A DNA stretch of 36,596 nt from Pseudomonadota bacterium (lineage in GTDB: Bacteria; Pseudomonadota; Gammaproteobacteria; Burkholderiales; SG8-39): positions 1 through 36,596 of the forward strand of contig JANXRZ010000210.1 of assembly GCA_025352885.1 (NCBI GenBank), read 5' to 3'. Shown piece after piece: positions 22,894-31,605 of the stretch (positions within the stretch are counted from its first letter, which is position 1; each line of letters starts with the position of its first letter). A program made the translations under genes and the position numbers. A model generated the notes under the pieces. That model was not told where the DNA came from. It ran no database searches and saw nothing but the letters and a program-made list of their open reading frames with translations.

Positions 22894-24130
22894 GAAAGAT
22901 CCCCATTTTAGGACCTCCGGGAGCGGGAGTCCCTCAGATCATCGCGCCGGTTATACGATCGTTGCGGCCTCGTTCCTGATCCAGGGCGTGGCCATCGGCG
23001 GCATGTTCGCCTACGGGGTGCTGTTCGCCGAATTCATCACCACCTTCGGTTGGTCACGCGCAACCATCGCCGGGGCGATCTCCATGGCGACGCTCACGAT
23101 GGGGATCGCGGGCGTGCTCGCCGGCCGCCTGAACGACCGGTTCGGCCCGCGCGGAGTCTTGACCGTATCGGCGATCTTCTACGGCGGCGGCTACATGCTC
23201 ATGTCCATGTTGAGCGAGCCGTGGCACCTGTACCTCATCTGGGGCCTGCTGGTCGGCATCGGCCTCTCGACGCATGACGTGATCACGCTGTCGACCGTCG
23301 CTCGCTGGTTCCCGAAGCGGCGCGGGCTGATGTCCGCGATCATCAAGATCGGGACCGGGTGCGGGCAGATGATAGTCCCGGTCTGCGTCGCCCTGCTCGT
23401 GGCGGCGTACGATTGGCGAATCGCCTGCCGGATCTTCGGCGCCGTCGCGTTCGTCATCCTGTTCGTCGCGGCCCAGTTCATGCGTCGCGATCCGGGCGCG
23501 GGCAAGGGTGCCGCAACGACTTCGGGTGAGCGCGTGGAGGTCCCCGGCCTGACGTATCGCGTGGCGCTTCGCTCGCCGACGATGTGGCTCGTGTGCGCAG
23601 CGCAGGCCATGGTCATCGCCTGCCTCGGGACGGTCACCGTGCACATCGTGCCGCATGCGATTGACCTCGGCCTCTCGCGGGCCACTGCGGCGAGTCTGCT
23701 GGCCGTCATCGGCGGCATCAGCCTGCTGGGGCGCTTGACGGTAGGCGCGACCATCGACCGCATCGGCGGGCGCCGGGCGCTGCTCACCTGCTACTGCCTC
23801 CTGTTCGCCGCGCTCGTCTGGCTGCAGTTCGCGGACGTGCCGTGGATGCTGTTCGCATTCGCAGCGGCCTACGGCATTGCGCACGGCGGATTCTTCACCG
23901 CGATTTCGCCGACCGTCGCCGAGCTGTTCGGCACACGCGCGCACGGCGCCATCTTCGGCACGGTGCTGTTCTTCGGGTCGCTCGGCAGCGCCATCGGCCC
24001 CTTGGGCGCCGGCGCGTCGTTCGACCTGCTGGCCACCTATCGCTTCGCCTTTGGCGCGCTCTGCGTGCTCGCCGCGACCGGATTCATCCTGATCAGCCGG
24101 TTGGGGTCAGGTTCAAACCTGACAAAGTGA
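22892..24130 (+). CDS. MFS transporter, monocarboxylate/oxalate-antiporter-like, with a REP-encoded C-terminus
   Basis: The 412-residue protein has about twelve hydrophobic segments and MFS loop motifs: AGVLAGRLNDRFGPRG between helices 2 and 3, and GRLTVGATIDRIGGRRAL in the second half. Its composition matches the OFA/MCT-like branch, which often exports or imports small organic acids. It diverges from the aminotransferase, so it may supply or export a metabolite of that operon. The last ten codons (RLGSGSNLTK) and the stop lie inside a REP-like hairpin, so the natural C-terminus was probably replaced when that element arrived. Confidence 0.9.
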   Translation: MKDPHFRTSGSGSPSDHRAGYTIVAASFLIQGVAIGGMFAYGVLFAEFITTFGWSRATIAGAISMATLTMGIAGVLAGRLNDRFGPRGVLTVSAIFYGGGYMLMSMLSEPWHLYLIWGLLVGIGLSTHDVITLSTVARWFPKRRGLMSAIIKIGTGCGQMIVPVCVALLVAAYDWRIACRIFGAVAFVILFVAAQFMRRDPGAGKGAATTSGERVEVPGLTYRVALRSPTMWLVCAAQAMVIACLGTVTVHIVPHAIDLGLSRATAASLLAVIGGISLLGRLTVGATIDRIGGRRALLTCYCLLFAALVWLQFADVPWMLFAFAAAYGIAHGGFFTAISPTVAELFGTRAHGAIFGTVLFFGSLGSAIGPLGAGASFDLLATYRFAFGALCVLAATGFILISRLGSGSNLTK

Positions 24131-24157
24131 AACGCTGTCAGGTTTGAGCCTGACCCC
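24103..24157. repeat. REP-like palindromic element serving as a bidirectional hairpin
   Basis: Two 22-base arms (24103-24124 and 24136-24157) beginning GGGGTCAGG pair with a single T:G mismatch around an 11-base loop, and are followed by TTTT on the plus strand. Each arm also contains an inner dyad, TCAGGTT/AACCTGA. GGGGTCAGG palindromes of this kind are known dispersed REP elements of betaproteobacteria, usually moved by a REP-associated tyrosine transposase. It lies between the convergent MFS and Bug 4 genes and probably ends both transcripts. The left arm is translated as the MFS C-terminus. Confidence 0.82.
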
Positions 24158-24163
24158 TTTTCG

Positions 24164-25138
24164 TCAGTTAACTGTGATGCCTCGCTCGCGAACGAGGCGG
24201 CCCCACTTGTCGCGCTCGGCGCGGATGTGCTCGGCAAACGCTTCCGGCGGGCCGCCGACCGGGTCGGCGCCTTGCTCGGCCAGCTTCTGGCGGACCTCGG
24301 TCAAGGCAAGCACTGCGGCGATCTCGCGATTGAGGCGAAGGATCGCGTCGCGCGGCGTACCGGCCGGCGCGGCGATGCCGCTCCAGGAAAGCGATTCGTA
24401 GCCCGCAAGCCCGAACTGCGCGCCTGCTTCCGAGACGGTGGGCAACTCGGGCGCGGCGGACGAGCGCTTCGATCCCGTGACCGCAAGGCCGCGCAGCTTG
24501 CCGCCGCGGATGTAGGGCAGGGCGGACGGCATGTTGTCGAAGATCATCGAGACGCGCCCGGCCATGAGATCTGCGAGCGCCTGGCCGCTGCCTTTGTACG
24601 GGATGTGCAGCAGCTCGATGCCGGCGAGGCTGCGGAAGAGCTCGGCCGACAGGTGCGTGGAGCTGCCCGCGCCGGAGGAGGCGAAGGAGAGAGGCTGCTT
24701 CTTCGCCAGCGCTACAAGCTCGGGCAGCGTCTTCGCGGGGAGATCCGTGGGCACGGCGAGCACATTGGTGATCGACGTCGTGAAGGAGACCGGCTCGAAG
24801 TCTTTCGCTGCGTCGTAGCCGAGATTCTTGTAGAGCGCGTTGTTGACCGCCATTACGCCTGTGGTCGCCATGAGCAGCGTCGTCCCGTCGGGCGCCGAGC
24901 GGGCAACGGCTTCGGCGCCGATGTTGCCGGCCGCACCGGCGCGATTCTCGACCAGCACCGGCTGGCCCAGCGGGCCCGCAAGCTTGTCGGCGAGGATGCG
25001 CGCCACGATGTCCGTCGACCCGCCGGGGGCGAAAGGAACGACGATGCGCAGCGGTTTGGAGGGGAAAGGCTGGGCGTTCAAGGCGACCGCTGCGATGCCA
25101 AGACCGAGCCCGCACAGGCCGCGGAGGAATGTCAGCAT
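24164..25138 (-). CDS. Bug-family periplasmic substrate-binding protein 4
   Basis: This 324-residue receptor has a signal peptide (about 1-23, ending VALNAQ), then FPSKPLRIVVPFAPGGSTD, GAGSSTHLSAELF and IPYKGSGQALADLMAG. ATG 25138 overlaps the end of the upstream kinase gene by seven bases, so the receptor is coupled to a hybrid kinase rather than to a transporter. In Bordetella, Bug proteins can signal to kinases. The kinase here shows no periplasmic part, so any signalling would be indirect. Ligand unknown. Confidence 0.9.
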   Translation of the reverse strand: MLTFLRGLCGLGLGIAAVALNAQPFPSKPLRIVVPFAPGGSTDIVARILADKLAGPLGQPVLVENRAGAAGNIGAEAVARSAPDGTTLLMATTGVMAVNNALYKNLGYDAAKDFEPVSFTTSITNVLAVPTDLPAKTLPELVALAKKQPLSFASSGAGSSTHLSAELFRSLAGIELLHIPYKGSGQALADLMAGRVSMIFDNMPSALPYIRGGKLRGLAVTGSKRSSAAPELPTVSEAGAQFGLAGYESLSWSGIAAPAGTPRDAILRLNREIAAVLALTEVRQKLAEQGADPVGGPPEAFAEHIRAERDKWGRLVRERGITVN

Positions 25139-27261
25139 CTTTTCGCTTTTGGTAGCGCTGGCGCGGAGGGGCACTGCGCGTTTGAAGACTCGGCCTCCAG
25201 CGATGTGACAAGCGCGAGCAGCGCCTCGTCGGTCACCGGCTTGACCAGATGACGATCGAACCCCGCCTCGAGGGATTTTCTACGATCCGACTCATAGCCG
25301 AACCCTGTGAGCGCCACCAACCGAACGTCGTTGGAATGGCGCACGCGCATGGCGCGCGCGACTTCATAGCCGTCCATGCCCGGCATGGCGATATCCAGAA
25401 TTGCCAGCCATGGACGGAAGCTGTCGACGAGGTCAAGCGCCGCCTTGCCGTCATGCACGACCCGCACGTCTGCGCCCTGAAGATCGAACTGGATGCCCAA
25501 GAGCTCGGCCGCGTCCCGGTTGTCGTCCACAATTAGGACGCGACGGGCTTGGAGGCGCGGCGGGGTGGCCGACGAAGTGTCGGCGGGGATTTCCATTCCG
25601 GCGTCAGCCAGCGGCAGCGTGACGACGAACTTGCTTCCGCATCCCGCGCCTTTGCTGCTCGCCTCCACGGTGCCACCGTGCATCTGCACAAGCCGCCGGA
25701 CGAGCGATAGCCCGATGCCAAGGCCTTCACGCTGACGCTCGGGGGAATTCGGCGCCTGGCTAAACATTTCGAAGATATCCGGCAGCAAGGACGCGTCGAT
25801 CCCGATTCCCGAGTCGCGAACCTCGACGCATGCATGCTGCCCGTCCACTTCCATCGTTAGCTGGATCACGCCGCCGCGATCGGTGTACTTGGCAGCGTTG
25901 TTGAGCAAGTTCACAAACACCTGCTCGAGCCTCACGCCGTCCCCTTCAACCGGAACTCGCCTTTCTGGCACGGAAAAATGCAGCGTGTGGCCGGCTTGAT
26001 CCAGGAGGGGCTTGCTCGCCTCCACGGCGTTGCGAATGACTTCGGCCAAGTCGACTGGGTGCTTCCTGAGCTCGATTTTCCCACTTGTGATGCGGGACAC
26101 CTCGAGGAGGTCGTCGACAAGCCTTACAAGATGATCGACCTGGCGTTCCATCGTCCGGATCATGCCCGCGGCGCGGGCGTCGCCTTGCGCGCCGGACCGC
26201 CGCATGATGCTCAAGGCACTTCTGAGCGGGGCAAGCGGGTTGCGCAGCTCGTGCGCAAGCGTCGCAAGGAACTCGTCCTTGCTCCGATCGGCCTTGCGCA
26301 AAGCCTCCTCGCTCTTGCGCAGCTCGGCTTCGGCTTGGGCGCGCTCGGTCACGTCGACGCCCTCGACGAAGATGCCGGTCACTGCGCCGTCGCGGTTGCG
26401 TATCGGCTGGTACACGAAGTCGATGATCCGGTCCCTCGCCGGCGTGCCCGGCTCATGGACCGAAAGTACGGCGTTGCTGCCGATATACGGCTCACCTGTG
26501 CGATAAACATTGTCGAGCAGCTTGAGGTAACCCTGGCTGTGCGCCTCCGGAATAGCCTCGCGCACGGGCTTGCCGATCAGATCGCGGTGGCCGATGAGCC
26601 GCATGTACGAATTGTTCGTAAGATCGAACACGTGCTCCGGACCGCGCAGCACGCACATGAAGCCGGGTGCGTCCAGGAACAGTCTGCGCAGATCGTCGGT
26701 TTCCGCCGCCAGGCGCCGGTTGAGCTCGGCCGAGGCCTCCTGCTCGAGCGCAAGTTCCTTCGCCAGCAAGACTCGCCTCGTCGTCTCGGTGCATACGACC
26801 AGGGTGCCGCCAATCGATCCCTCGTCATTCAGAACGGGCGAGTAGCCGTAGGTCCAATAGACGTCTTCGATGCGGCCATTGCGGAAAATGGGGACCAGTG
26901 CATCCTCATGCCAGCTCGGCTTTCCCCGCCGCATGACATCGTCGATCTGCGGCCAGATGATCGGCCAGATTTCCTGCCAGCACTCTGCGCCGCCCTGGCC
27001 CATGGCAGCGGGATGCTTGCCGATTCCAAAGCTCGGCAGGTAGGCGTCGTTGTAAATCTGAATCAGGTCTTCGCCCCACCAGAGAAACATTGGCTGCCGT
27101 GAGTTGAGCAAAATCGCCGTGACAACTTTCAGGCTGAGCGGCCAGCGATCCGGCGGCCCGAGCGGCGTGCGCGCCCAGTCGGTTGCTCGTGCCAACGCGC
27201 CGCAAACGCCTCCGCCGTTCAGGAAGGCAAGGGGGTCGGCATGTTCGATTGATTTGGTCAT
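25132..27261 (-). CDS. PAS-PAS hybrid histidine kinase with C-terminal receiver
   Basis: This 709-residue soluble kinase has an N-terminal PAS-like domain (about 30-160) of the type with [10 protein letters not shown] and [17 protein letters not shown] second PAS follows (about 190-305, [17 protein letters not shown]). HisKA carries H337 in HELRNPLAP, then a HATPase_c domain (NNAAKY, GLGIGLS). The intact receiver (about 575-700) has VDDN, the phospho-Asp in [11 protein letters not shown] and KPV. The first domain is often found in soil kinases that sense light or small ligands, but the cofactor is not predictable. It is preceded by a 167-base AT-richer promoter region and followed by the coupled Bug 4 gene. 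Confidence 0.92.
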   Translation of the reverse strand: MTKSIEHADPLAFLNGGGVCGALARATDWARTPLGPPDRWPLSLKVVTAILLNSRQPMFLWWGEDLIQIYNDAYLPSFGIGKHPAAMGQGGAECWQEIWPIIWPQIDDVMRRGKPSWHEDALVPIFRNGRIEDVYWTYGYSPVLNDEGSIGGTLVVCTETTRRVLLAKELALEQEASAELNRRLAAETDDLRRLFLDAPGFMCVLRGPEHVFDLTNNSYMRLIGHRDLIGKPVREAIPEAHSQGYLKLLDNVYRTGEPYIGSNAVLSVHEPGTPARDRIIDFVYQPIRNRDGAVTGIFVEGVDVTERAQAEAELRKSEEALRKADRSKDEFLATLAHELRNPLAPLRSALSIMRRSGAQGDARAAGMIRTMERQVDHLVRLVDDLLEVSRITSGKIELRKHPVDLAEVIRNAVEASKPLLDQAGHTLHFSVPERRVPVEGDGVRLEQVFVNLLNNAAKYTDRGGVIQLTMEVDGQHACVEVRDSGIGIDASLLPDIFEMFSQAPNSPERQREGLGIGLSLVRRLVQMHGGTVEASSKGAGCGSKFVVTLPLADAGMEIPADTSSATPPRLQARRVLIVDDNRDAAELLGIQFDLQGADVRVVHDGKAALDLVDSFRPWLAILDIAMPGMDGYEVARAMRVRHSNDVRLVALTGFGYESDRRKSLEAGFDRHLVKPVTDEALLALVTSLEAESSNAQCPSAPALPKAKRC

Positions 27262-27374
27262 ACCGAAAGAATACCTCAGCGATTCAACTTCGGAGCGGCG
27301 AAGGCGGACGGAGTTACGCGACCTTCCGGCATTCCCCTTTCATTGAATAAATTACATAAGAAGTCGCGCGGTGC

Positions 27375-27424
27375 AAAAAGCCGCCGACATCCGGACATTT
27401 CGAATCAGCGACCTCCGGCGGTTT
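27375..27424 (-). terminator. Terminator after the DUF72 gene
   Basis: Reading leftwards from the DUF72 stop, CCGCCG (27421-27416) pairs with CGGCGG (27386-27381) across a loop of about 29 bases. The second arm is followed by CTTTTTGC. GC-rich arms plus a T-run support a rho-independent terminator, although the loop is long. The remaining 110 bases, up to the kinase start at 27261, are AT-richer and probably contain the kinase promoter. I could not fix its hexamers. Confidence 0.55.
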
Positions 27425-27428
27425 AGGC

Positions 27429-28238
27429 CTAGGCGCTGCCGGCGAGCTTTGCCAGCAGGGCTTGGGCGGCCGCAGGCGCGCGCTCCTTTGCACCGGAGAT
27501 CATGAAGAGGAACACGTCACGCCCGGCTTTGGCTGCCAGCGGCTTGCCGATGCGCGGCAAATCCATCGGCTCCTTACCTGACGCCCACAGCCTGGCCCGC
27601 TTCGCCCACGCGTCGAGGTCCTTGGGCGCATAGCCCGTCTTGATCGAAGACTGCGTTCTCATCAGGCGGCCGTAGATGAAGTCCGCGGTTGGATCGGCGA
27701 ACGAGGGGTAGTCGTCCGAGTCCGCAAAGACGACCGCGGCCTTGTGCTTGCGCGCGAGGGCGAGGAAGGTTTCGTTCATGAAGCTTTCGTGCCGTACGTC
27801 GAGCACGTGCCGCAGCGTGCGCTTGCCCAGCTTGGCCGGCAGCAGTTTGAGGAAGGCGCCGAAATCGTCCGGATCGAATTTCTTGGTCGGCATGAACTGC
27901 CAGAGGAGCGGCCCGAGCTTGTCACCGAGTTCGGAGAGGCCCGAACCGACGAAGCGCTCGATGGATTCACCGGCTTCCGCGAGCACCTTGCGGTTGGTCG
28001 AATAGCGCGAGGCCTTGACCGAGAAAACGAAACCGTCGGGCGTTTCGTCATGCCACTTCGCGAAGCTCGAGGGCTTCATCGTGCTGTAGTACGTGCCGTT
28101 GATCTCGATGGCGGTCAACTGGCGGCTGGCGTATTCGAGCTCGCGCTTTTGCGGCAGGTCCTTCGGGTAGAACGTTTTACGCCACGGCTCGTACGTCCAG
28201 CCGCCCACGCCGACACGGATGCTGCCGACCTTCGTCAT
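27429..28238 (-). CDS. DUF72-family protein (YecE-like)
   Basis: The 269-residue protein begins with IRVGVGGWTYEPWRKTFYP and has IEINGTYYSTMKPSSFAKW and FSVKASRYSTN, the hallmark segments of DUF72, a TIM-barrel family of unknown biochemical role. Length and segment order are normal. It lies downstream of the GST gene in the same direction, 45 bases apart, so they may be co-transcribed. No convincing ribosome-binding site precedes the ATG. Confidence 0.92.
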   Translation of the reverse strand: MTKVGSIRVGVGGWTYEPWRKTFYPKDLPQKRELEYASRQLTAIEINGTYYSTMKPSSFAKWHDETPDGFVFSVKASRYSTNRKVLAEAGESIERFVGSGLSELGDKLGPLLWQFMPTKKFDPDDFGAFLKLLPAKLGKRTLRHVLDVRHESFMNETFLALARKHKAAVVFADSDDYPSFADPTADFIYGRLMRTQSSIKTGYAPKDLDAWAKRARLWASGKEPMDLPRIGKPLAAKAGRDVFLFMISGAKERAPAAAQALLAKLAGSA

Positions 28239-28258
28239 GGGCGCTGGAACGTGGGGAA

Positions 28259-28290
28259 GTTACTTACGCAGTTACTTACGCAGTTACTTA
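28259..28290. repeat. 12-bp tandem repeat carrying the GST stop codon in every unit
   Basis: GTTACTTACGCA occurs twice in full (28259-28270, 28271-28282) and a third time as GTTACTTA (28283-28290). On the coding strand of the GST gene each unit supplies an in-frame TAA, so the message reads K-stop, then L-R-K-stop twice more. The unit length is a multiple of three, so copy-number change alters the distance to the next gene but not the frame. Confidence 0.9.
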
Positions 28291-28895
28291 ATGAGGCCCT
28301 CCGCCTTCATCGTCTCCTGCACTTTCGGGCGCGATGCAACGCGGCCCATGTAGGCCTTGATGTTCGGCCACTTGGCGCCGACGTCGATCTTGAGCGGGTT
28401 CGTCCAGTTGAGCACGGTGAAGAGATAAGCATCGGCGGCCGAGAACTTGTCGCCCATAACGAACTGCTTGCCTTCGAGCGACTTCTCGAACGGGTTCAGG
28501 CGCTTTTCGATCGTGCCCATCTGCACTTCCTTCATCTCCGGGGTCATCTTCGGGTTGAAGAGCGCGCCGATCTGCTTGTGCACCTCGGTCGCGGCGAAGT
28601 TGAGCGCTTCCATCTGGTGGTAGCGCTCCATCGTGCCGGCCTTCGCAACCAGGCCCGCCTCAGGTTTCTGGTCTGCGAGGTATTGGCAGATCACGCCGAC
28701 TTCGGTGAGCACTTCGCCGTTGTCGAGTTGCAGGGCCGGAACGTAGCCCTTCGGGTTGATCTTGTAGAAGTCACCGCCGTCTTCGGTCTTCTTGTTCGGA
28801 ATGTCGACCTTGACCAGGTCGAGCTTCGTGCCGGTTTCGGTAGCGACGATGTGCGGGGCCATCGAGCAGGCGCCGGGCGAGTAATAGAGTTTCAT
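28284..28895 (-). CDS. Beta-class glutathione S-transferase
   Basis: The 203-residue protein starts MKLYYSPGACSMAPHI and carries C10 and H106 exactly as in beta-class bacterial GSTs, where both contact glutathione. An N-terminal thioredoxin-like domain (1-80, with the cis-Pro in GYVPAL) is followed by an all-helical domain (about 88-200). ATG 28895 is preceded by GGAGA at good spacing; codons upstream of it are non-coding in character. It probably conjugates or stores glutathione in detoxification or oxidative stress. The stop codon sits in a tandem repeat (28259-28290). Confidence 0.95.
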   Translation of the reverse strand: MKLYYSPGACSMAPHIVATETGTKLDLVKVDIPNKKTEDGGDFYKINPKGYVPALQLDNGEVLTEVGVICQYLADQKPEAGLVAKAGTMERYHQMEALNFAATEVHKQIGALFNPKMTPEMKEVQMGTIEKRLNPFEKSLEGKQFVMGDKFSAADAYLFTVLNWTNPLKIDVGAKWPNIKAYMGRVASRPKVQETMKAEGLIK

Positions 28896-28991
28896 GGGGT
28901 GTCTCCGGGGGAAGGGTTGCAAGGGGAGGGCGGGAAAGATACCACGGGGTTAAGGATAAGATCCAAGCGAGGCAACCAGCAGGAGGACCGG

Positions 28992-29030
28992 ATGGGCTAC
29001 CAGGCGAAGCGAGCGGCGGTCAACGCATGA
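28992..29030 (+). CDS. 12-codon upstream ORF overlapping the methyltransferase start
   Basis: A strong AGGAGGA (28981-28987) serves ATG 28992, which opens MGYQAKRAAVNA and stops at TGA 29028-29030, overlapping ATG 29027 of the next gene as ATGA. The best ribosome-binding site thus belongs to the mini-ORF, and the downstream gene has only re-initiation available. This looks like a translational-coupling leader rather than a functional peptide. Confidence 0.45.
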   Translation: MGYQAKRAAVNA

Positions 29031-29608
29031 ACCCTACATCGGCGCTCTTTGGACTGCTGGCCGTTTTTATCCTGTCCTGGATTGCGGGAGCGCTTTGGGC
29101 GGGACAAACAGTCGCTGTTTTGCCCACGCGTGCTCGATGGTCACTTTTCGCGGGTGGGCTTTCAGCCTTCCTCTCCCTCATGATCGCCCGTGCAGTGTTG
29201 CCGGCGTTGCGCGACCGTCTCTGGCAAGAGAGCCTCCCGATCGGCTGGTCGATGGTTGCAGTCTCCGCATTGGGGTACGCATGGTGCTGGTGGGCCCGCA
29301 TTCACCTCGGCAATTTATGGTCCGCAGGGGTAAGCCGCAAGGAACGGCACCGCGTGGTCGACACGGGGCCTTATCGAATTGTCCGGCATCCGATCTACGC
29401 GGGAGCCATTCTCGCGGCGTTCGCTTTTGCCCTCGCCCTCGGGAGGCCTTTCGACTTCCTTGTGGCCTTGGCCGTTACCGTTTTCTTCTTTTGCAAGGCG
29501 CGCGTGGAAGAGCGGTTCTTGCTCGCGGAATTGGGCGAGGCCTACGACGCCTTCCGCAAGCGCGTGCCGATGCTTTTTCCGTTTTCTCCGTTTGGCGGCA
29601 AGGGATGA
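29027..29608 (+). CDS. Isoprenylcysteine carboxyl methyltransferase (ICMT)-like integral membrane protein
   Basis: The 193-residue protein has about five hydrophobic segments and the C-terminal ICMT/PEMT signature: GPYRIVRHPIYAG (near 120) and EERFLLAELGEAYDAFRKRVP (near 165). These bind S-adenosylmethionine in the family. Bacterial members methylate unknown small or lipid substrates in the inner membrane. It is divergent from the GST gene and converges tail-to-tail with the diguanylate cyclase, with only one base between the ends. Translation probably depends on the overlapping 12-codon ORF. Confidence 0.87.
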   Translation: MNPTSALFGLLAVFILSWIAGALWAGQTVAVLPTRARWSLFAGGLSAFLSLMIARAVLPALRDRLWQESLPIGWSMVAVSALGYAWCWWARIHLGNLWSAGVSRKERHRVVDTGPYRIVRHPIYAGAILAAFAFALALGRPFDFLVALAVTVFFFCKARVEERFLLAELGEAYDAFRKRVPMLFPFSPFGGKG

Positions 29609-29609
29609 C

Positions 29610-31487
29610 TCACGCGCTCACCTTGTACCGGTCCCGACCCTCGGCCTTCGCTTCGTAAAGCGCTCCATCCGCGCGAAGCAGCAAGGCGTCTGCGTCCGCG
29701 TCCGACTCGCTCGTATACGCGACGCCGATGCTCGCGGTGATCCTCAGTTCGTTGCCCTTGAAGGGAATGGCCACCCGCTCGGAGTCCACGATCTTTTGCG
29801 CAATGCGGGTTGCATCGGCAGGATCGGTCAGCGCTTCGAGCAGGACGATGAATTCGTCTCCACCCATCCGCGCGACCGTGTCGGTCTCGCGCACATTCGA
29901 TAGCAGGCGCGAGGCGAACTCTCTCAGCAGCGCGTCCCCAGCGGCATGGCCAAGGCTGTCGTTGATGGACTTGAAGTTGTCCACATCGATATACAGGATT
30001 GCAAGGTGCGAACCGCTCCTTCGGCTGCGCAGGAGGGCTTGCTCCAGGCGGTCGAGAAACAGGGACCGCGAGGCCACGCCGGTGAGCGCGTCGGTGTTGA
30101 CCGCTTCGACCAGCTTGCGCTCGGCCGCTTTGAGCCTGGAGACGTCGCTCACGAGCGAGTAGAACCCCTCGACCCTGCCGACTGAAGTCACGTTGGGCAC
30201 ATAAATAACCTGCACCGCGCGCACCTTGCCTTTCATCTCGAGCTCGGCCTGGAATTCGACTCGCTCCCCGTTCATCGCCCGCCCGATCCACGGCTGGAAT
30301 TTGGCGTACTCGGTTTCCCCAAGAACGTCGCGAACGGTGCGCCCGGTGACACGCTTGTCCGCACTGCCCATCCAGTCTTCGTAGGCTCGATTGGTGAATC
30401 GATAGATCTCCAGGCCGTCGATGTATCCGATCAGCGCATCCATGTTGTCGGTAACGTCGAGGAGGCGCGCCTGCGTTTCGCGCTTGTCCGTGAGCAGGGC
30501 ATTGAAGGCGCGCGCGAGGTCGCCGATCTCGTCTCGCCGCTCATCCGGGAGCAGCAAGCCTTGTCCGCCATCGGCCTGGATTTCGTGAGTTGCGCTCTGG
30601 AGATCGGTGAGCGGCCTGAGCAGGCGGCCCGTACCGAACCAGACGAACGGGGCAAACAAGAGTCCGATCAAAAGCGCGCCGATCGCAATTCTCTTCTGCG
30701 CCTCGGCGATCGGCGCAAAGGCTTCTTCGACCGGCAACGCGGTGACGACCGCCCAAGGCACCGCAGTCATTTGCTTGAAGCCGAAGACTGCGTGCAGTCC
30801 GCGGCTGTTGACGTCCTGTTCCCAACCGTCTTCGCCTCGGACGACGCGATCGAAATAATGCGTAATCCCCGCCTGCGGCCCTTTGGTCAGGATGCGATCC
30901 AGGTCGCGTGAGACGACGATCGTGCGGTCTTTTCCGATGAGGGCATAGGCGCCGGTCTTGCCGACGCGGTCCCGGCTGAGTTGCCCCAGGAAATTCGGCT
31001 TCAGCAGCGCGAGCTGACCGCCGATCACTCCCAGCACGGTGCCAGCCGCCCCGAGTATCGGCGCCGTCAGCATGATGCTTGGCTGCTTCGATGCCTTGGC
31101 GAGGTATGGTTCCGAGATGACGCCCAGTTTTTTCTCCAGGGTCTGCTGGAAATACGCCCTGTCGTCGGCGCTGAGAGACTGAGTCTGCACCGGCGGGGAT
31201 CTTGCGATCACCTGCCCGGCTGGCGAGAACACGAAGACGTCGTCGAACAACTCGTGAAGCGCCGGGAACGTCTCGATCTGCATCCCGTCGATGCGTTCCT
31301 GCGCACCCGCCTGCCGGGTCATCTCGCGCGCAGCGGCCTGCAGCGCACGCATTCGCAGCGCAAATTTTTCGTCGATGTCATCCGCTTCCTGGCTCGCGAG
31401 GGTCAGTTGCTGCGTGCCGATGACTTCCTTGAGGTCGGCTTCCACCAAGCGGATGCTTACCGCCGAGACGGCCGCGAGCACGCACAC
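29610..31487 (-). CDS. Membrane diguanylate cyclase with Cache, HAMP, PAS and GGDEF domains
   Basis: The protein makes cyclic di-GMP. From GTG 31487 it has 625 residues: a short hydrophobic start, a periplasmic dCache-type sensor (about 30-240), a second membrane helix (about 243-262), HAMP (about 263-320), PAS (about 330-440) and GGDEF (about 455-625). The active site GGDEF is at 542-546 with the inhibitory RxxD (RETD) five residues before it. The first membrane helix is incomplete from this start; in-frame codons up to CTG 31532 (LNIKQKATLFVTIAFV) would complete it, but no ATG, GTG or TTG is available there. A run of seven G (minus strand, 31537-31543) lies just upstream, so the start is either non-standard or affected by a frameshift. 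Confidence 0.9.
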   Translation of the reverse strand: MCVLAAVSAVSIRLVEADLKEVIGTQQLTLASQEADDIDEKFALRMRALQAAAREMTRQAGAQERIDGMQIETFPALHELFDDVFVFSPAGQVIARSPPVQTQSLSADDRAYFQQTLEKKLGVISEPYLAKASKQPSIMLTAPILGAAGTVLGVIGGQLALLKPNFLGQLSRDRVGKTGAYALIGKDRTIVVSRDLDRILTKGPQAGITHYFDRVVRGEDGWEQDVNSRGLHAVFGFKQMTAVPWAVVTALPVEEAFAPIAEAQKRIAIGALLIGLLFAPFVWFGTGRLLRPLTDLQSATHEIQADGGQGLLLPDERRDEIGDLARAFNALLTDKRETQARLLDVTDNMDALIGYIDGLEIYRFTNRAYEDWMGSADKRVTGRTVRDVLGETEYAKFQPWIGRAMNGERVEFQAELEMKGKVRAVQVIYVPNVTSVGRVEGFYSLVSDVSRLKAAERKLVEAVNTDALTGVASRSLFLDRLEQALLRSRRSGSHLAILYIDVDNFKSINDSLGHAAGDALLREFASRLLSNVRETDTVARMGGDEFIVLLEALTDPADATRIAQKIVDSERVAIPFKGNELRITASIGVAYTSESDADADALLLRADGALYEAKAEGRDRYKVSA

Positions 31488-31605
31488 GAACGCAATGGTG
31501 ACGAACAGCGTCGCTTTTTGTTTGATGTTCAGGCGGCCCCCCCGGGCAATTCTTGGAAGTCTGCTGCCCCGCTACTTTAGCTTACCCATCCTGGGAGGAG
31601 CGGGG

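Noticed and set aside
29033..29038. CCTACA near the ICMT-like start
   Set aside because: Single half-site inside the coding region, without a partner.
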